Source of the DNA: Polydactylus sextarius
Lineage: Eukaryota > Chordata > Actinopteri > Polynemidae
Length of the DNA stretch: 64,000 bases
Assembly: GCA_016801845.1 (NCBI GenBank)
Contig: CM028927.1
Location: 8,332,501-8,396,500, forward strand
Reading direction: 5' to 3'
Below are positions 23,364 to 34,000 of the stretch, one piece after another. Every line of letters starts with the position of its first letter. Within the stretch, counting starts at the first letter, position 1. Made by a program: the position numbers and the translations under genes. Under the pieces are notes generated by a model, which did no database searches, was not told where the DNA came from, and saw only the letters and a program-made list of their open reading frames with translations.

Positions 23364-24649
23364 ATGTGGTGTGGATAAACACCTTCAGACTCTCAAAAAT
23401 ACCTGGCCTTTGCTCATTTCTATCTGTCACTACAATAAACCACAAACCCCCTCATTGATGGAACATCAGTGTCGATCCATAAACAGGTTTGTGTGTGAAC
23501 GTATGTGTGTTTCAATGGTGCCTATAAATAGAAGTGACAGGCTCACAGGTTACAGTCCCAGGGGACGCCGTACTGTATGTGCGTGGCATGCATGCCACTG
23601 ACTGAATCCTTAACAAGCGTTACATAACATTAACCTTGTGAGCAGTCTCCCTGGGAAACAGCACTGCGGATCAGTAGGGGAGAGAGAGTATGAGAGGGAG
23701 AGAAATGTGTTGAGATGACAACACTGCCAATAGAACACTCATTATGCAGATGCAAGTGTGTATAAATGCATAATGTCCTGCACATACAGCATCGTATAAC
23801 TATGTATGTCAGTGATCTTCCTATATCCAAATCCAAAGTTTTAAAGCAATCAATAATATTGCAGCTCTTCCTCTCCAGACAGTTGCTGGACTTCTTTTGT
23901 ATCTGAAGTAGGAAGACATTTGCATTTTAAAACACTGTATTAAACCCTAGGGAACAATATAACCTGATATTTGACAGTTTACAACGTTCTAAAATAGTCA
24001 GAGCGACACTGACGTAGACAGCGCACCATCCAACTTAATGGAGCAGCAACAGCATTTCACTGTTATGTGATTTTTCTACTCTCTGGTGGCATTCAAACAT
24101 CATTTACTACATCACATCTCATCAACCATTTGTCATGCTGCATGTTTCCATGACTTCCAATACACCCAAAAAAAACCTGTGTGCTCTGAACCTGACAGAG
24201 GATTGTAAGAATCATGAAGTACGGAAACGATGCTTGCATATTTGTAAATCAGGATTAGAGGCCAATCTTGTGGCAGGTTGATTCAATCGGGCCGTCCATC
24301 TTCCTCCCGTCCTAAGCCCCTTGGCGCTTTCAGGAGGGGAGAGATAAAGGGATTTGGGCTCTCTGAGATTTGCAGTGAGACTTCTTATACACCCCTCCCA
24401 CCCCCCCACCTCCACTTCCCACCCTCTGCTGCTGAGCAGATTGTTTTCAGCCAGGCCCCGGAGGCAAGAGCTCAAAATATGTTTCTTAAATTTACACTTT
24501 CAATACCTCTGACATGGATTTTTTAACTGAATTTCTCCCAGTTGCTGATGTGATACAATGTTCGTATCCTGAGTTTGAAGCAGTATCTAAAAGTGTAAAA
24601 AAACTTGTATGATTTGTTTATATTTAACCCTCCTGGAAACTGGAAAAGG

Positions 24650-24679
24650 AAATGGGTGCTGACCAGTCAGCACCCATTT
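24650..24679. repeat. Near-perfect 30-bp palindrome
   Basis: Arms AAATGGGTGCTGAC (24650-24663) and its exact complement (24666-24679) are separated by only CA. The sequence just upstream reads TTTAACCCTCCTGG, which recalls the edge of a common fish repeat, but no complete element could be delimited. Confidence 0.9.
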
Positions 24680-26028
24680 TGGTATGACTTGATTTAAACT
24701 TGTATATCTTTTGCTCAAGGTTTCAATCAACTGGAATGAAATTTCTCCTTTTTCCACTTTGTAATAAAAAAGAAAACTTCTGGCTTCAAGATGAGTTTCA
24801 GCTCTGAGAACGTCATGAGAGAAGTAGCTACAAGTGCTGAGTCAACACAGATAAAGTACATCATAGCTCTTCAAATGACTCTACGAAAATCTAGTGATGT
24901 ACAGAAAGCTGAGTGGTGCATTCCATCTACTGAAGGAGAGAGGAACATTAAACCGATCCCTAAATTGAATTTAGTTAATAAATATGGTAGGAAAATTAGC
25001 AAAATCCTGTCAAAATTAATTTCTATTACAAAAATGTACTTGAACATCTGCTCTCATCTGCCTCTCAGGTACAAAAGTAGAGGGAAACACTATTTCCTTC
25101 CAGCCACAAAATGATCTTTATTCATTACTAAAAATCATTGTAGGCTGCAATTTTAGTCTGAAAATGTTCATCTTCACATTCTGCAGAAACCACCATGGAG
25201 TGTCAGGTGGGTGGAAAAACATTCATTTAGTCAACCAGTGAGAATACTTTGAATTTAATTGATTGTCATCCACTCAAATCATGTTGGTATCGTCTTTATG
25301 ATAGCTGTAAACACATGCCAATCATTGTTCAGTGCTATAAAAACTCCCAGTCTGCATGTGGATATAAAAAATGAATAACAGCAAAGAAAAATCTTGCCGA
25401 CTGAGGATATATTCAGTGTTTTATGATCAGGAGTTGTTAACCTTCACCTTCAGAGCATGGAAAGCTTTTCCCAAGAAGCTAGGGGGTACAAGGATGGCAA
25501 AATTGGAATAAATAAAACTATACTGACTAAAGCCCATAAAAACATCTGTAAACTGTGCAGCTTCAGCACACTTGTAAATAAATGTCCCGTGTACATTGGT
25601 CACTGTCAGGACTGTGTGATAAAGCTGATATGTCCACTTGCCAGTGTGGGATCTTAACCGTTCTGCTGCAGCTTTACATTTTTGAATCTGGGTCACTTTC
25701 TTGACTCATCAAACTTTTATAAATGCATTTTTTTATGTACAATAGATAAAGAAATAAACATGCACTTTACCTCCTGCACTTCAGGGTGTTACTGTCATAG
25801 AGAAGAGGTGTAAAGATTCACCAAATTCACCCTTATTACTGTTCCTTTTATGAGAAGTGACTGAAATAGTAAAAATACTATTTGGTTTAAGAATGAATAG
25901 TTATAATTGTTGTTAACGTTACAAATAAAGTGTAAAAAGTGGAAAGAATGTGTGTGAATAAATAAATGAAGGTGGCAAGTACCATCAGACCAATATCATT
26001 ATATTAGATAATAAAATGGAGGCTCTTC

Positions 26029-26051
26029 AGAGAGAGAGAGAGAGAGAGAGA
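26029..26051. repeat. (AG)n microsatellite beside gabbr2 exon A
   Basis: On the transcribed strand this is a CUCUCU tract starting about 16 nt after exon A. CUCUCU-type tracts are known binding sites for the splicing repressor PTB and its neuronal paralogue. Confidence 0.9.
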
Positions 26052-26066
26052 ACAAGAAGAACTGAC

Positions 26067-26237
26067 CTCAGAGAAACGCTGGACATCCTGTGTGAGTGTC
26101 CCCACACGACTCCATTTGTAATAGTTGAGGAACTTTACTACAGCAGGGTTCACAGCATTGTCAGACGGGACAGTGCGGAAGAAGTTAGGGTATTTTTTCT
26201 TGTCTGCCAGAACAGGGGTTGTGGCCGCAAAGGATAG
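26067..26237 (-). CDS. gabbr2: gabbr2 exon A: GABA-B receptor 2 ligand-binding domain, lobe 1 to lobe 2
   Basis: This 171-bp exon (57 codons, phase 0) begins LSFAATTPVLADKKKYP, continues FFRTVPSDNAVNPA and ends GTLTQDVQRFSE. It aligns without gaps to recalled human GABBR2 residues about 154-210, with substitutions clustered where human reads ILKLLKHYQWK. The acceptor is CATTACAG and the donor is GTCAGT, the least consensus-like of the six. A pyrimidine (CT)n repeat follows closely. The exons encoding the signal peptide and the preceding block (the region ending GWNLVQ in human) were searched for to the right and not found. Confidence 0.97.
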
Positions 26238-26487
26238 CTGTAATGAAAAAAAAAAAAGAGAGGAAGAATCACAGTGAGTACTGGGTCTTAACTGTTAGAG
26301 TTAGATACAATGGTCTGTCAGATTATGTTGGTTTCACTTGAACCAACAGTCCGAACGTAACCACTGTTAAGTTGAGTGTCAACGGACAGTGGATGACAGA
26401 TCTCAGGTCTGCCCTCGCTTTGGTCAGTGGCTTCTGTCATTTCAGGGATTAAATGGCACTGCATTGGTGATCACTCTCACTCAAACA

Positions 26488-26489
<2 letters not shown>

Positions 26490-26557
<68 letters not shown>
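26490..26557. repeat. (AC)n microsatellite
   Basis: About 34 AC units, uninterrupted. Confidence 0.95.
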
Positions 26558-26558
<1 letters not shown>

Positions 26559-29500
26559 CCATAGTCTAAGCATGTAAACAAATCATCTCTTTCAAATTAC
26601 TTCAAATGTCAGATAAATAACACAAATGTAAATGACCTATAAATATTAGAATTTGTGACACCTATATGTGTGACCTTTTGAGCTGGCTTCATACTGTGTC
26701 TGTGTGTATGTGAGTGTTTTGTTAGTGTGTTTCTGATGACAAGAAGGAAGCAGCAGTGATATGATTTATTTTGGGTTAAAAAGTTAAGCGTCTTCATTCT
26801 TCACATGCAGGCAGGTTGAATCAGATTCCTCAGAAACACAGGCAGGCACAAAAAAAACACACCCCACTAAGAATAAAATGTGCTGAACCTCACACATTAA
26901 TTGCTTTTTTTTGCACACACATCCATTATTCTGTTCAACCACTGCAACCTAAGCAAATTTGAAGTGTATCTCCTGTAAATCAATTTGTGTTCTCGAGAAG
27001 AGGGAGCTCGTTCCAAACTTCGAAAGGCAAAGTTTTTAAGTATTTTTCCGGAGCATTAACACACTAATGAACTAAATATAATGCAGAAAGCACAAACTCT
27101 CATCAAATGTAACATATTTGGCGTATAACTGAAGCTGATACCGATAATGGAAACAGTAAGAAAATGTCTTTTAATGTATTCTACTCATGTTCTGCTTTGC
27201 ACATGGCAAAAAAACTGTGTAGATTAGTTCTGCTTCTTGGTGTTACTCACTGCACGGTTGCAACTATACATTTATATTTATTTTATCCTCATTCCTGCCC
27301 AACCCACCTTTCATTTGTCATTTCCATACTAATCAAGTTTTGAGCTCTCTCTTCCACTTTGTAGCACATTTTCAACAATAGGTCACTAATTGTCTCCAGA
27401 GGCAAAAAATAGCTGTAATTAATTTTTGCATTAAGATTAGAATTTGCAAGTCGGTGCAAAGTGACAACGAGCACACGCATAGGCAGAACAGACAAAGATC
27501 TGCCACTTTATTGTTTAATTTGCACTTTTTATATTAAGTCTGAATGACTTCATGAATAACTGTTACTGGCAGCATCATAATATTATGCGTGTAGAACTAT
27601 AACTAATCTGTGTGCTGTAAGACATCTTGAACAAACACCAGAGACAGTTACAAACATGACTAACTTTCAGAGCTGAGGTCTAACAGGCACCAAACATCCA
27701 GCACCAGCAGCTGAACAGGGATAGTAAAGCACTGTGCTCTGTTTTCAATGTCCTGTCTGTGTTAATTTAATGAGCGATATGAATCACTGCAGGGTTAATT
27801 ACATACTTTGTAGAGAATACGCAGAACTTGTGATTCATGATAGCGATCGACATAAGGATATTATTAATCTGACTAAGACCAAGAGGTACACCAGCAGATT
27901 TCCAAAAGGTGTAGTGAAACCTTGAGAAGTTCAAGCACTTCCTAACTTTAGCGACAACTGTCATCTTCTCATTAAGTCTCCATCTACTTCCAGACGTCTT
28001 CACCATTAATTAATGCTTGTCCACTTGTTGAAAACTGATTACCACAGAAATCGTAGTGTCGTATGGTTCACAAGCAAGTGAAGTGACTGAGAATGACAGA
28101 AAAATGAGAAGAAAACTTTCCTGAAATAATCAGAGGACATTCAAAAGTCAAACGTCATTTTTAGATAACAGGACTGACAGTCCCAGGAGTGTACTATATG
28201 GTGTAAGATAGTATGACAGCTGTGAAAGTGCAGTTTAGTTTGATTTGACTGTATTGGGTGGAAATAGAGTCAGATAAAAATGATTTTCAACTTCTTTAAC
28301 AGTTTACAAGATGATCAAAGACTAAGCACTAGACTATTTAGGAGTGTGTCTATATTAGTAAACAGTGAACCCAAAGTACAGGCCTGCCTCTTCTTTACAC
28401 CCTATTATCTGATCCATTTCAGTGGATTCCCAATCAAGTTCTCATCCTAACAGTGGGAAACCCTCAGTTTAGGCAACTAAATCACCACTTTCTGCACAGA
28501 CTCACAGGGTTTTGTGTTCACACATCAACAAGGCAGGCTTTTAAAACAGCACATGGATTACAGCCATCAATTAAGCAGGGAGAAAGGCCTTTATCTTACT
28601 ACCACTGCTAAATCCAAAATCACCCACCAGTCTTATATGGCTTCAAGGGGTCTTCCAGCATTGCATTAATCTCCATTTAGCTAGTGCTGTTTGCTACAGG
28701 CACGGTGTAAGATGCTCCTGTGGATCTCCAATAAGAACTAGTGATTTTCTCAAACCAAATTGATCGCACTAGTCCTCTCACAACCGCACCGGGAGGAGAC
28801 TCGGTCGGGAGAAGTTCCACAACATTGTCTTTGTTTTCTATTCCATGTTTTAGATTTTGTTGTTTTGTAGGAGTTGTTTTTGGCACAATGTTATTTGTTT
28901 CATCTGGTACAACACTACACAGAGCCAAGGATCCCAGAAGAACTACAGAAAAAAATATTGACCAATAAACACAAGCTGAATTTAAAACTTCATTGGAGAG
29001 CTGCTGCTGCTGCAGCACTGGTTACCCACTTGTTTTTTCTTTGGAGGGAAAATACAGTAACATAAATGTTAGATTTCAAAGGGTCATGAGAAAATTAAAG
29101 CAATGACCTGTCTGATATTACCAGTTTATGGGGTCAGTTAAAGTTCAGCAATAAAGCCTTAAAAATATCAAATCAAAAATGAATAAATGCATTTTCAGAT
29201 TAAATTCGCCCAACATTGTTCTATTGGGTTGTTTTGGTAATGCAAATGTGTAGAAGGGCATGGCACAGTCTTAAATAATTTTGAAGAAAGTAGTACTTTT
29301 TTCATTACTTTATTTAAAACTCAAGTCACGCAATAATGTTTCCAGTCCAATGGAGGTGAGATCAATCATGATATTAAGGTTAAGTATAAAAGTTTCTCAG
29401 TTTGTTTCATATCAAAACAAAATCTAGGACAGTTACAAAAATACATCTGTTTGGCCACTGAATCCAGGTCAGCTCATGTGAGGGGCTGAAGTTAACTGCT

Positions 29501-30377
29501 ATAAAATCTCCCCCCTCACATCTCAAAAGAAGCCTGCAGGGAGACATTGTAATAAGAGAGTCAGTATGAGAGAAAACCCCAATTTATTATTTAAAGAATA
29601 GACTAGTCTTTATCCAACTATCAACAGCCTTTTTCAGAGTAGAGGCCAAAAACAGTTCTATGATATCACACATCTGAGAGTGCTGGCTTACGTAAGGGAG
29701 GTTTAAAAGGGCCCGTGAAGGGTGCTAGACAAGTACCAGATTTTGCATTTGCGCATGCATTGTACACACAGATCACGCACAGGTTTAGGCACATGCATTG
29801 ACACACTTTCTAACCACAGATCTTTCTAATACACACGAAGTACAGCAGCCTTCCTCTGCCAGGAGTAATTAAAACTGTGGCTATGGGCTCTGAGCAGCTT
29901 CTCCCTCTCATCTCCTACAAGGTCACTGAGGCTCTTGGTAATATGACTGAGAAACCGTCTGGCCCCACTGAAACATAACGTTTTAGTGAAGACTTGAGGT
30001 GAATCACTGATATCATCGCAGCAGTGGTATCTTTAGACATTCTGTACACAAAATCGCTTATCGTATTCTATTTGATGTGATTACAAAAGGATTGGCAGCC
30101 TCTCCGTTTGGGCATGTTCCAGTCACAAACAAAAGTTTTTTTTAATGTTCATTCATGGATGAAAAAGAAAAAATAAAACATATGGAGTGAAATAAAGAGA
30201 GAGAAAGGTGAGATGTTTACTACCGATTCTCCAGGTCAACCAACTGGACAAAGCCTCACCATGTGTGTCAAATGTTAGGTTCACTGATCCTTGTTAATGA
30301 GTCTTTTTAGTTGTGTCTGTCTCTGTCTAGTTTGTTTGTGAACAATTCACTTCATTTTCATCGTCCATTCCGACAGC

Positions 30378-30381
<4 letters not shown>

Positions 30382-30411
<30 letters not shown>
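30382..30411. repeat. (GT)n microsatellite
   Basis: About 15 uninterrupted GT units. Confidence 0.95.
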
Positions 30412-30413
<2 letters not shown>

Positions 30414-30718
30414 CTCTACAAATGAATATTTGTAATAATGTTTTTGAAGTCTGGCATTTTTCTATTATTTTTTTTGCAGTGATGGTTCCAGGGTGCCATC
30501 AGTACATTTCAAGAAAATATGTGCAAACCAAGTGGCAATAAGAGCAATTATTTTATTTGTAAACTTATAAAAAGCAAGAGAAGTAGTGATCTGTCCACCA
30601 TGATGTTTTTCCAATAAGCAGCCATGACACTTAATATTTTCTTCATCCTTTGAGGTTTATTGGTGACCTTCAAATTGGTGCATCACCAGTACTATCTGGA
30701 CTGTGTAGCATTCAATTG

Positions 30719-30781
30719 GCAGACCTGCCGAAATGCAGACAGATTCTCAAAAGGAACCTGTCTGCATTTTGGCAGGTCTGC
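30719..30781. repeat. 24-bp inverted repeat with 15-nt loop (hairpin)
   Basis: The arms at 30719-30742 and 30758-30781 are complementary over 24 positions with a single exception, position 30730 (G) against 30770 (T). In a plus-strand RNA that exception is a G-U wobble, so the stem is continuous. In a minus-strand RNA it is an A-C mismatch. Stem length and loop size fall in the range of microRNA precursors, but there is no evidence of expression. Confidence 0.9.
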
Positions 30782-30949
30782 ACTAGAAAGATACCATCCT
30801 GACGTAGACTGTACTTACCAGGCTCACAAGTGCAGAACTAACAAACTGTTTACCAAGTGCAGTAAAAAGTTTTCCGTTTTTATCATCTTAGTTTAATATG
30901 TTGGGATCTGTCATTGTAGTTTGTTATGTTATTATTCATTATTCATAAA

Positions 30950-31015
30950 TGCCACATCAAAATGTCATGGTAATCCATCTAGTAGCTGTTGAGATATTTT
31001 GTTGGTGGACCAACC
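30950..31015 (+). repeat. Fragment of an abundant percomorph interspersed repeat
   Basis: Contains TGTCATGGTAATCCATC, GTTGAGATATTTT and TGGTGGACCAACC, in the order of a repeat recalled from many percomorph introns (ATCCATCCAATAGTTGTTGAG, then ATTTCAGTCTGGACC, then GTGGACC). Similar copies are at 47610-47935 and 58109-58225. Confidence 0.55.
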
Positions 31016-34000
31016 ATCTTTTGACCACAAATTATAATTAGTACTAAGCTGACATTTCATTAAACAGAAGCTATAACTGCTTCTCATTTAGTTGGGTGCC
31101 CTTTGTTTGTGAAAGTAAAAACGGGTGGTTTGTGTTCTTGTTAATGTCTTTATTTCCAGAACATCCACTGCAACATGTCTCTGTTTATAACTTCTGCAAT
31201 GTGCCTACCTGATTTGGGATGGGATTAAAAATCAATGGTGCATAAATTAAAAGACTTACAACCTTTCCAAGAACAAGTAGTTCAAAGGAGAAATAAGGGA
31301 AGATGCAAGAGTGTATCTAATCACATTGATGGATCTAATTGCATTGATTGGTCCTAGCAGGGCCACTTCGTAATAGGAACCACTGGTGCTAATTGTGTGG
31401 TTGGCCTTTGAATAATGAAGTGGCTATTATGAATGAGCAGGATAAAAAAAAATGTATCCAGGGTAAATATCAGCTTACTTGCAGTGTTTGGCTCATTTTT
31501 ATCATACCAACTAATCTGAAAATGTTGATTTGTGACCTAACCAATCACCAATGTATTCTAAATCCATAAAAACTGTGCACAAGGAGAGGAGCAGCAGAGG
31601 TTTTTTTTCTACAATAATTCTTTCAAATAGTTCTGGTTACAGAAAATTAATGACTCCACCAGTGCTTCCGCCATTTATCCAACAGCAAGTACTTAAAACA
31701 AGCTGTCACTATTTGATCAAGTATCTAGGCACAAATATCAATAAGACCCTAAATTTTGTGGAAAGGTGTGATCAATATTTCAACTTTGCACTAGCAACTC
31801 ACAAAACATCCAAAAATAAACACTGCTTTCCACTGGAAAATCACTTCCAAATTCTACTGTCTTTACCTCCAAATTCAGCAACAATTTTCAAAACGTCTGG
31901 ATTTTATCTTGTAAACACTTCTTGTCTTCTGGCAGAGATACACTGCAATAAACAATTATGGACTATCGATTAGCACGTCCCAAAACAGGGTCACCCATAA
32001 AATGATGAATTGCCAACACTGCTTTAGAGACAATCACAAGAGGGTCCAAATCTTTGAGAGATAATCTGAGGTCACAATAATTTTTCCACACATTCAGTTA
32101 AGTTACACAAATGTGAAACCTTAATTAGAAGCGTCCCAGAGTAACACAGTTTGAAAAGGTCTTTTGAAAGCAACTCCGACAAGTTCTACATCTGAAAAAT
32201 GAAAGATTTCATAATCACTAGAGATGGTATCAAACAACTTCAAACACTCAATCCATCCATGCCTATTATCTCTACCTTCGCCCACAACACAACAGATTCA
32301 AAGCCCATCCATCCATCCTGCAGGAGCTCTGGGACCCTGTGCAGAGTAATAGCACAGTAATAGTAGTGCTGTTGATCAGGAAGCACGGGGGAGGTCCTGG
32401 CGTTTATTCAATATTCAAGAGAGGCATTTGGTGCTCCGTGGGAGAACCCAGCTGGAGAGGCGGCAGTAAGAGAGAGGCTTTGGACCCCACACAGACCACA
32501 TCTAGAACTCATTAGCACGAGGATGGAGGAGGGAGGAAGAGATATTGCAGGTAGATGATGGAGGAACTGAATAAGAGGTCCAGGGTTGAAGAAAAAGTGT
32601 GGAGGTGGAGAGACAATGGGGGTAAGAATGCAGACAAACAGGGAATCTGATGAAGGGAAAGAAAGATGTCATACGAATGACAATCATTAATTGCTATATG
32701 CGTGCCTGTTTATTGATTTAATAGTACATAGAGAGGTTGATGTGTGTGGGTTGCACGAGTATGTGCGTATAATACCACATTTTTTCACATCTACTATTCC
32801 AGATTATCATATGGCTCAGTCAAGCATGTGTTGGTGTAAAACAGAACACCAGTGTCTACAATTATGGAAAGAGAAGCGAGGCAGCGCAGTGAAGTCAACT
32901 CATTTTAAAGTTGGGGGTTAAATGGAGAGGACTGAAATCTGCTCGACTAGCAATTCAGCTCTGTGATGTGAGAGTGATGGGGAACACAGTGCTACATGTA
33001 TTGTCTACGAGAGGAGAGATCAAATGAACTAATAGCACACACAGAACACAGCGGATTCATGGCCATACTCTGCAGTAGCACGATGAAGGAGGATTTCTCA
33101 CACAGACTTTACTTGGGCAGGCCGCCCAGCTATATTAATGGCTGCCCAAGTAAATGTGGCGACCCATTTTATCATTAAATTTGTATTTTTTACTATGTCT
33201 AAGAGAATAACATCATCCACCATCGATTAACTCCTCTACACATGTCTGAACCTGCTCGCTCTGCTAATACACAGTGGATCTAGACCTACTGAATCAACAC
33301 AATGGAAAGAGAGAGATGTATGGTTCCTTAGAAGATGTAGAAATGGTGGATACTGCTTGGACGAGGGAAACAAGACTAGTTTTTCTTTTTTATGTAAATA
33401 AGCTTGGGTTAGGGAGACTGTGATAACAGCTTTACATTTTATGAAAGAAAGCAACAACTATCTTGTGCTGGAAGCTAGGACAGGAAAACATTCAACACAC
33501 GTAAACTGCACACAACATCCAGTTGTTGTCTTATCTAAATTAGCAGGAGTATAATTGTTTTTCTCTTCAGATGTGGCAGTTGAAAAATAAAAGTGGCTTT
33601 AGTGGCAAGACTACTAATTCGCCTAAAAGCAGCATCTCTATACTTAATATATTTAATTTATCAAGAAACAGAGCCACACTAGATGTTCCCTTTTGGACAG
33701 GTGTTGAAAACTCTGATGTCTGTAAACATAAACATGTACTCACATCTGGGGCTGCATTATAAGTGAAATCAACATAATCAGATACTGCATTATTTGGGTA
33801 TTATTATATATTAAAATGTGTATACAATCACTTTTTAATTCACATTTTAGTTACCAGATTTGATGCTATGATATTTAAAAACAAAAATATAATTCTCTTA
33901 AACATCACAACTAAATCATATTGTGTTTTGGCATACATGAAAAGCACATAAATAAGAATGCTGCACATGAGAAAAAGCTCAGACTTTTAACAGGGCATTT

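Larger units (their letters stand above)
18999..26066 (-). other. gabbr2: gabbr2 intron A-B (7068 bp)
   Basis: Intron with a weak-looking GTCAGT donor at exon A and a TTTTAG acceptor at exon B. It holds a T-run (19142-19159), a (TA)44 array (19349-19436), a diverged interspersed repeat (20368-20515), CA-type repeats (22120-22150), a compound TG/TC/AG tract (23294-23363), a near-perfect palindrome (24650-24679) and an (AG)n tract touching the donor region of exon A (26029-26051). No other exon was found. Confidence 0.85.

Noticed and set aside
31551..31973. 140-codon plus-strand open frame
   Set aside because: Composition is that of AT-rich intron, with no motifs recognised. One such frame in 64 kb is plausible by chance.
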